Assembly (NCBI GenBank): GCA_964355675.1
Contig: CAYHEC010000042.1
Location: 1 to 23,400 of the forward strand
Origin: CAMBDS01 sp964355675
Lineage (GTDB): Bacteria; Electryoneota; AABM5-125-24; Hatepunaeales; Hatepunaeaceae
Direction of reading: 5' to 3'
Length of the DNA: 23,400 nt
The position numbers were made by a program, and so were the translations under genes. This document shows positions 19,552 through 23,400 of the stretch, piece by piece (positions within the stretch are counted from its first letter, which is position 1; the number at the start of each line of letters is the position of its first letter). The notes under the pieces were generated by a model, which did no database searches, had not been told where the DNA came from, and saw only the letters and a list, made by a program, of their open reading frames with translations.

Positions 19552-21225
19552 ATGCCGGTAGGAAATATTACTGGACTATCGTCCGGATTGCAGTGGGCTG
19601 ATACGGTCAAACTCCTCATGGGTTTGGAAAATAGACCTGTTGACTCGCTCAAAGCCCGCAAGACGACCTACCAGAGCCAATTGACCAACTGGGGCGCCAT
19701 CGAGTCGAAACTCGCGGCATTAAAAAGCGCCTCTGAGTCGGTCGATACTACTGATGAACTATTAGTCAAGTCGATCAAGAGTTCTGACAGTGATATCCTT
19801 AGCGCCACAGCTGATTCAACTGCAATTACCGGCACGCACGACGTTCTTGTAAATCAACTCGCCACCAGCAATGTTATTGCCCATAAAACTGGTTGGGCAG
19901 ACGCTGATACAACTGCCGTCAATAGCTCCGGCATCTCTAAATCTTTTTCTATTGATTACGCTGGCGATGCGTACACTTTTGCTATTCCGTCCGGTTCGAC
20001 GCTTACCGATCTGGTAAACCTGATTAACAACGATCCCGACAATCCCGGAGTCACCGCCTCGATCTTGAACGACGGTTCTGGAGGAGCGGCCGCGTACCAT
20101 TTGATTTTGTCTGGAAACGATGCGGGCGCGACCAATACGGTATCAATTATCGACACGGGTCCTAACCCGACCAATCTTGGCACTGGGACCGAATTCGACG
20201 CCGCGGAATGGGATGAGACTCAAGCGGCTCAGAACGCTGAGATTCGCGTCGATGGTTTTCCTGATCCCGCATGGGGCTGGGCGAACCCTTGGATCGAGAG
20301 CGAATCTAACGAAGTTACCGACATCATACCCGGCGTAACATTAAACTTGAAAGATATTACCGCCGGCACACCGATCAAGATTGAAATTTCACTTGATAAA
20401 GACGCCGCCAAGGCAAAGGTCGATGGGTTGATAAAAGCCTACAACGACGTCGTCGGTACTATAAATATGTTGACGTCCTACAACACTGAAACAAGCACCG
20501 CAGGGCCATTGGCGGCAGACTCCACTGCTAAATCACTTCGAGCCGAGTTGACCTCCATCCTCGGCGCCAATATTCCTGGAACAACTGTCTCAGACAGGTT
20601 CCGAAGTCTCGGTGAAGTGGGCGTTGAAATTGAAGCGGGGGGTAAAATCAGTCTTGACAGTACCAAATTCAAGGAAGCCTTGACTACAGACGCCACAGCC
20701 GTGGCGAGGTTGTTCGCCTTCGATGCGGTCAGCTCAAGCTCCTTTGTCAGCGTCGCCGGGCATTCCGATTCGACGGTTGGTGGGCAATACGCTTTTACCT
20801 TCACCTATGACGCCGCTGGAAATATCGACTCAGGCGGCACAAATACCATTGGTGGTGAGAACGCTGTCGTTCACGGAACCAGCCTGCTGGGGGGCGCTGT
20901 CGATTCCAGTGTTGAGGGTCTGCTGGCATTATTGTCTAATCCGGGAAATGGCCCCTCAAGTATTAGTGGAAATCTGACGATATATACTGGACTGGGCTCC
21001 CTTCTGACCTCGAAAATTAACAAATTCACCGAATCGGAAGAAGGACGGATTTCGATGACCAAAGAGAGTATCAATGACTCAATTGAAATGCTCGATGGTC
21101 GTATCGATTCATGGTCGCTTCGCCTGAAGACCATAGAAGATGCGTATAATCGTCGCTTTTCCGCGATGGAAACATTGATTGGACAATTGAAGACGCAGAG
21201 CAACTATCTCGCCGGTGGACTCTGA
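19552..21225 (+). CDS. fliD: flagellar filament cap FliD (HAP2)
   Basis: This 557-residue protein forms the cap that folds flagellin at the filament tip. The N-terminal FliD domain starts MPVGNITGLSSGLQWADTVKLLMGLENRPVDSLKARKTTYQSQL. A flagellin-hook IN-type segment is at ~128-198 (FAIPSGSTLTDLVNLINNDPDNPGVTASIL). The C-terminal FliD domain (~283-545) includes VDGLIKAYNDVVGTINMLTSYN, FRSLGEVGVEIEAGGKISLD and a final coiled coil, SLRLKTIEDAYNRRFSAMETLIGQLKTQSNYLAG. ATG 19552 gives the family N-terminus, although the ribosome site is weak. Confidence 0.95.
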   Translation: MPVGNITGLSSGLQWADTVKLLMGLENRPVDSLKARKTTYQSQLTNWGAIESKLAALKSASESVDTTDELLVKSIKSSDSDILSATADSTAITGTHDVLVNQLATSNVIAHKTGWADADTTAVNSSGISKSFSIDYAGDAYTFAIPSGSTLTDLVNLINNDPDNPGVTASILNDGSGGAAAYHLILSGNDAGATNTVSIIDTGPNPTNLGTGTEFDAAEWDETQAAQNAEIRVDGFPDPAWGWANPWIESESNEVTDIIPGVTLNLKDITAGTPIKIEISLDKDAAKAKVDGLIKAYNDVVGTINMLTSYNTETSTAGPLAADSTAKSLRAELTSILGANIPGTTVSDRFRSLGEVGVEIEAGGKISLDSTKFKEALTTDATAVARLFAFDAVSSSSFVSVAGHSDSTVGGQYAFTFTYDAAGNIDSGGTNTIGGENAVVHGTSLLGGAVDSSVEGLLALLSNPGNGPSSISGNLTIYTGLGSLLTSKINKFTESEEGRISMTKESINDSIEMLDGRIDSWSLRLKTIEDAYNRRFSAMETLIGQLKTQSNYLAGGL

Positions 21226-21290
21226 TCGTTTCCATTCAATAGTTCATTTTGAACTTTATAATTTTATTGTTATCTTGTTAGAGGCAGAAG

Positions 21291-21695
21291 ATGACCGCCG
21301 CCAATCCTTACCAGAATTACCTGAACGTTCAGTTTGAGACTGCCGATCAGGGAACTTTGATCCTGATGTTGTATGACGCCGCTATTCGTTTTTGCAAGGC
21401 AGGAGATCAAGCTTTGCTCGATTCGGAGAATGCGGTTAAAGGCGAATGGCTTAATAAAGCTTTCGGTGTGGTCGGAGAGTTGCGTCGGAGCCTGCGCCCT
21501 GACGTGGGTGGGGATGTGGCGAAACAACTCGACCAAGCCTATGCTTTTATCACCCGTCAGATTACTTTGGCAAATGTGACCGGCAAGCGCGAACATATTG
21601 AGCACGCGGTAAAAGTTTTGGAAGATCTTCGAGAGGCTTGGCGACAGATCATCAAAGAAAGTCGCAGTCAAAATTCACCAGCTTTTGCCGGATAA
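21291..21695 (+). CDS. fliS: flagellin export chaperone FliS
   Basis: This 134-residue helical bundle is a cytosolic chaperone binding the flagellin C-terminus. NPYQNYLNVQFETADQGTLILMLYDAAIRFCKAGDQAL is the diagnostic N-terminal motif, followed by helices ending in LEDLREAWRQIIKE. The length is as expected for the family. GAGGCAG precedes the ATG. It lies between fliD and flgM, as in many filament operons. Confidence 0.95.
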   Translation: MTAANPYQNYLNVQFETADQGTLILMLYDAAIRFCKAGDQALLDSENAVKGEWLNKAFGVVGELRRSLRPDVGGDVAKQLDQAYAFITRQITLANVTGKREHIEHAVKVLEDLREAWRQIIKESRSQNSPAFAG

Positions 21696-21781
21696 TTCTG
21701 CCGTCACTTTAGGTGCTGACAAAATTTCCGAACTAACAAATCTACCGTCTCTTGAAATAAAAGATTCGGAGAGGAACTTCA

Positions 21782-22219
21782 ATGAAAATCAATGATATTT
21801 TGCAATCTGGCGTAGTCCAGCCCAATCGCGGGACATCCTCGCGGACTTCGACAACTGGCCCAACTCATGCCGCCAAAGCGGCTGACTTTGCCATTGATCG
21901 CGCGGAATTCCATCAAGAGGCAAAAGTTGAGGGACAACTGCTTGAAGGCGCCAAACTTGTCTTCGAAGCGCTTCCGAACATAAGAGCGGATCGTGTAGCT
22001 CAAGCCAAGCGCCGACTCGACGAGGGCTATTATGATCGTCCTGAAGTTATCGATCAGATCGCTACACATCTGGCGGCTGATCCTGAAGCTCAACCGTCTG
22101 CTCCTTTAAGTCTTGCTCAGCAGGACAGTATCAAGCGACGCCTCGCCGAAGGATATTATGACACTCCCGAGGTAATCGACAAAATTGCCGGAAGTCTTGC
22201 TGAAGAAGCAAGTGTTTGA
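21782..22219 (+). CDS. flgM: FlgM-like anti-sigma-28 factor with duplicated motif
   Basis: This 145-residue protein is longer than typical FlgM (~95-100). The N-terminus (MKINDILQSG) and disordered region fit FlgM. The C-terminal anti-sigma-28 motif occurs twice: KRRLDEGYYDRPEVIDQIATHLA at 76-98 and KRRLAEGYYDTPEVIDKIAGSLA at 118-140, with 18 of 23 residues identical, joined by a short Pro-rich linker. FlgM holds FliA inactive until exported through the finished hook. The ribosome site GGAGAGGA is strong. It follows fliS in a filament operon, so it would be under the sigma factor it inhibits. Confidence 0.85.
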   Translation: MKINDILQSGVVQPNRGTSSRTSTTGPTHAAKAADFAIDRAEFHQEAKVEGQLLEGAKLVFEALPNIRADRVAQAKRRLDEGYYDRPEVIDQIATHLAADPEAQPSAPLSLAQQDSIKRRLAEGYYDTPEVIDKIAGSLAEEASV

Positions 22220-22560
22220 TTATTGCTTGTGTCGGTGGTCACAACTGATAGAAAAAGAAACTCTTATAATATTAGTGAGGCAGTCTAATACCTAACTCAT
22301 TGGTTTGGGGTTAGACTCACGGAAGAGTCATTAGAGGTCGTGATGAAAATGTGGTCGTTAGGTTGGAAGCTTCGGATCGTGTTCTTGCGAGTCCGAGTAA
22401 TCCTGCTGACTCTGGGAGTTCGGCTGAAGTTGGTTGAGCGTCATGCGGTCACGCCGTCGCCAATGAACGAGAACGGGATGGTCTGAACCGATCAATAGGT
22501 TAGGAATGCGATTTATCCGCTCACTGGGCGGATATTTTCGTTTTTGGATGGGTGTAAATT
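22220..22560 (+). ncRNA. gene-free 341 bp; possible structured RNA
   Basis: No supported reading frame was found. TATAAT at 22265-22270 could be a -10 box, and an intrinsic terminator ends the stretch at 22515-22545. Between them, CCTAAC and ATTGGTTT (22291-22306) can pair with GAACCGAT and GTTAGG (22486-22504) to close a ~200-nt structure. Inside are the hairpin GACTC-ACGGAA-GAGTC (22314-22329) and others. I saw no tmRNA, RNase P or SRP RNA signature. A 6S-like or unknown RNA is possible, or simply a long 3' UTR of flgM. Confidence 0.3.
22515..22545 (+). terminator. intrinsic terminator at the end of the flgM region
   Basis: The stem ATCCGC (22515-22520)/GCGGAT (22528-22533) is followed by ATTTTCGTTTTT. 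It would end the fliD-fliS-flgM transcript or the putative RNA at 22275-22545. Confidence 0.7.
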
Positions 22561-22579
22561 GGATCAGGGTGTCCACTTT

Positions 22580-22635
22580 GCCGCAGGGTGTCCGCACCCT
22601 GCGGCAATGTAGGGGCGCAAAGCCTTGCGCCCCTA
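22580..22635. repeat. two palindromes after the minus-strand sorting-domain gene
   Basis: 22580-22605 is an 11-bp stem (GCCGCAGGGTG) around TCCG, the same family as 264-283 and the GT9 insert at 12262-12329. 22610-22635 is TAGGGGCGCAA-AGCC-TTGCGCCCCTA, the same family as 14-41. It contains the stop codon of the minus-strand gene (22633-22635). Confidence 0.88.
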
Positions 22636-22809
22636 TCGGATCAAAACAACCTTCTTAGTCGAAACTTCTTGCCCGGCTTGGAGGCGGACGAGATAGACTC
22701 CGGCAGGGACAGAAGAGGCGTTCCAGGTAGCGCTACTCGTTTCTTCTGCCGACCCCCTGCGGTCGGCAGAGTTCCTTCCCGTCAACCACGGGGGGTTGAC
22801 GGAAGAACC
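22583..22809. repeat. right arm of a 227-bp inverted repeat flanking the flagellar locus
   Basis: This stretch is the reverse complement of 57-283 with 8 mismatches and no gaps in my by-eye alignment. It covers the sorting-domain tail, stop codon and two palindromes. The two arms enclose about 22.3 kb containing every flagellar and glycosyltransferase gene here. Confidence 0.85.
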
Positions 22810-23400
22810 ACCATCCACCAGCCTGACAACCTCCCGCCCGGAGACGTCGTAGATGGCAAGCCGCGTAGGACGGGCCGCCGAGCCCGTCGTGTACTTTATC
22901 GTCAGCATTGAATTGAACGGATTTGGCGATACATTCAGTAGGACATGCGTCCCCGCTTGTCCAACCTCTTCGTTCCCAACCCCTAACTCTCTTGCCACCA
23001 CCTCCCACGTCACGGTATCCGCCTCAACCGAATCAGCCACAACGACCTGCACGAGGTGAGGCGGACAGCTGTCCGCCTCACCGAAGAACCGCCACTCCAG
23101 CATCGTCTCGTCAAACCGCGCAACCTCCCCATCGACAAGCCACGTTATCGACCAGCCGGCTGAATCAGGCTCGCTCGGCACAACCTCAAACCGCACGAGG
23201 CTGTCAGGCAAGACTTCAAGCGTAATGTCCTCCGGCGCAAAGCTCCAGATTGCGCCTCTGACGGCTACATTCCAGACGACCTCGTCGCTCGATTGCTCCC
23301 GATAAACAAGCCCCTCGACGGCATAATTCCCCGACTGAAGGAACTCGATGGTAGCGCGGGGCTCCGTACCCGCGTCCTCGGGTGCTTCCTGATTATCAAG
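22633..23400 (-). CDS. C-terminal part of a T9SS-type sorting-domain protein (5' end outside window)
   Basis: The frame is open to the right edge and 255 codons are visible. An internal TTG at 23211 is not the start. It begins in a beta-rich region (NYAVEGLVYREQS..., WNVAVRGAIWSFAPEDI, ...GWSITWLVDGEVARF), then has a linker and the sorting domain VLLNVSPNPFNSMLTIKYTT...LAIYDVSGREVVRLVDG...NASSVPAGVYLVRLQ...KKVVLIR. Such domains target proteins to the outer surface through type IX-like secretion in FCB bacteria. At least five palindromes are embedded in frame. The stop codon is inside a palindrome. No relation to the flagellum is apparent. Confidence 0.8.
   Translation of the reverse strand, partial: LDNQEAPEDAGTEPRATIEFLQSGNYAVEGLVYREQSSDEVVWNVAVRGAIWSFAPEDITLEVLPDSLVRFEVVPSEPDSAGWSITWLVDGEVARFDETMLEWRFFGEADSCPPHLVQVVVADSVEADTVTWEVVARELGVGNEEVGQAGTHVLLNVSPNPFNSMLTIKYTTGSAARPTRLAIYDVSGREVVRLVDGGSSVNPPWLTGRNSADRRGSAEETSSATWNASSVPAGVYLVRLQAGQEVSTKKVVLIR
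22745..23374. repeat. five in-frame palindromes inside the sorting-domain gene
   Basis: 22745-22770 has a 10-bp TCTGCCGACC stem. 22779-22802 has a GTCAACC stem. 22870-22887 is ACGGGC-CGCCGA-GCCCGT. 23055-23082 is a perfect 28-bp palindrome (GGTGAGGCGGACAG then its reverse complement), read as GEADSCPPH. 23355-23374 is CGCGGG-GCTCCGTA-CCCGCG, the same centre as the pair in the 18273-18424 element. All leave the frame intact. Confidence 0.85.

Noticed and set aside
21241..21255. AGTTCA-TTT-TGAACT hairpin between fliD and fliS as a terminator
   Set aside because: The stem is only 6 AT-rich pairs and the following tract is mixed A/T. fliS and flgM probably depend on read-through from fliD.
22358..22597. 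79-codon minus-strand reading frame downstream of flgM
   Set aside because: It starts inside the palindrome at 22580-22605, has no ribosome site and no recognisable protein features, and covers the putative terminator and RNA region.

Overview
The window is a flagellar locus read almost entirely on the + strand. It probably comes from a diderm, FCB-group-like bacterium (Calditrichota, Zixibacteria, Gemmatimonadota or a similar uncultured phylum). That placement is an inference from three features: P-ring and L-ring genes (flgH, flgI), which imply an outer membrane; C-terminal domains like type IX secretion sorting domains (NPFN...AGVYLVRL...VVLIR) at both window ends; and a large load of short palindromic repeats.

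Layout. 1-505: the last codons of a sorting-domain gene, a tandemly duplicated fragment of that domain, palindromes, an intrinsic terminator and a strong sigma-54-type promoter (458-473). 506-7486: flgF-flgG-flgA-flgH-flgI-flgJ-flgN-flgK, tightly packed (rod, P/L rings, rod cap with muramidase, hook-junction chaperone and junction protein). 7487-7858: a palindrome-filled gap, then flgL. 8778-16936: a glycosyltransferase island of three GT9-type proteins and two CgeB-like proteins, starting 10 bp after flgL and so probably serving flagellin glycosylation. 16937-17284: repeats. 17285-18269: two helical proteins of unknown function. 18467-19377: a near-consensus sigma-28 promoter and flagellin fliC, followed by a terminator. 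19509-22219: a second sigma-28-like promoter, then fliD, fliS and an unusual flgM with two anti-sigma motifs. 22220-22560: no gene, possibly a structured RNA ending in a terminator. 22580-23400 (- strand): the 3' end of another sorting-domain protein.

How the genes work together. A sigma-54 promoter would drive the basal-body genes and sigma-28 promoters the filament genes, with FlgM holding sigma-28 until the hook is complete. FlgN and FliS are the export chaperones for FlgK/FlgL and FliC. The GT island between flgL and fliC would decorate the filament.

The most unusual feature is a superfamily of short palindromes (stems about 5-14 bp, mostly asymmetric 2-8 nt centres). Many different stem sequences share the same layout, and several share a CCTCC or CCCTCCAAGA flank. 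They occur as inverted pairs between genes, as cores of MITE-like elements, overlapping stop codons, and inserted in frame inside the glycosyltransferase and sorting-domain genes, where they are translated (TDTEIRPP, TDRNVYPP, ADxCPP). One is tandemly amplified four-fold in a GT9 gene. I saw none in the conserved flagellar structural genes. The two ends of the window also form a 227-bp near-identical inverted repeat around the whole flagellar locus.
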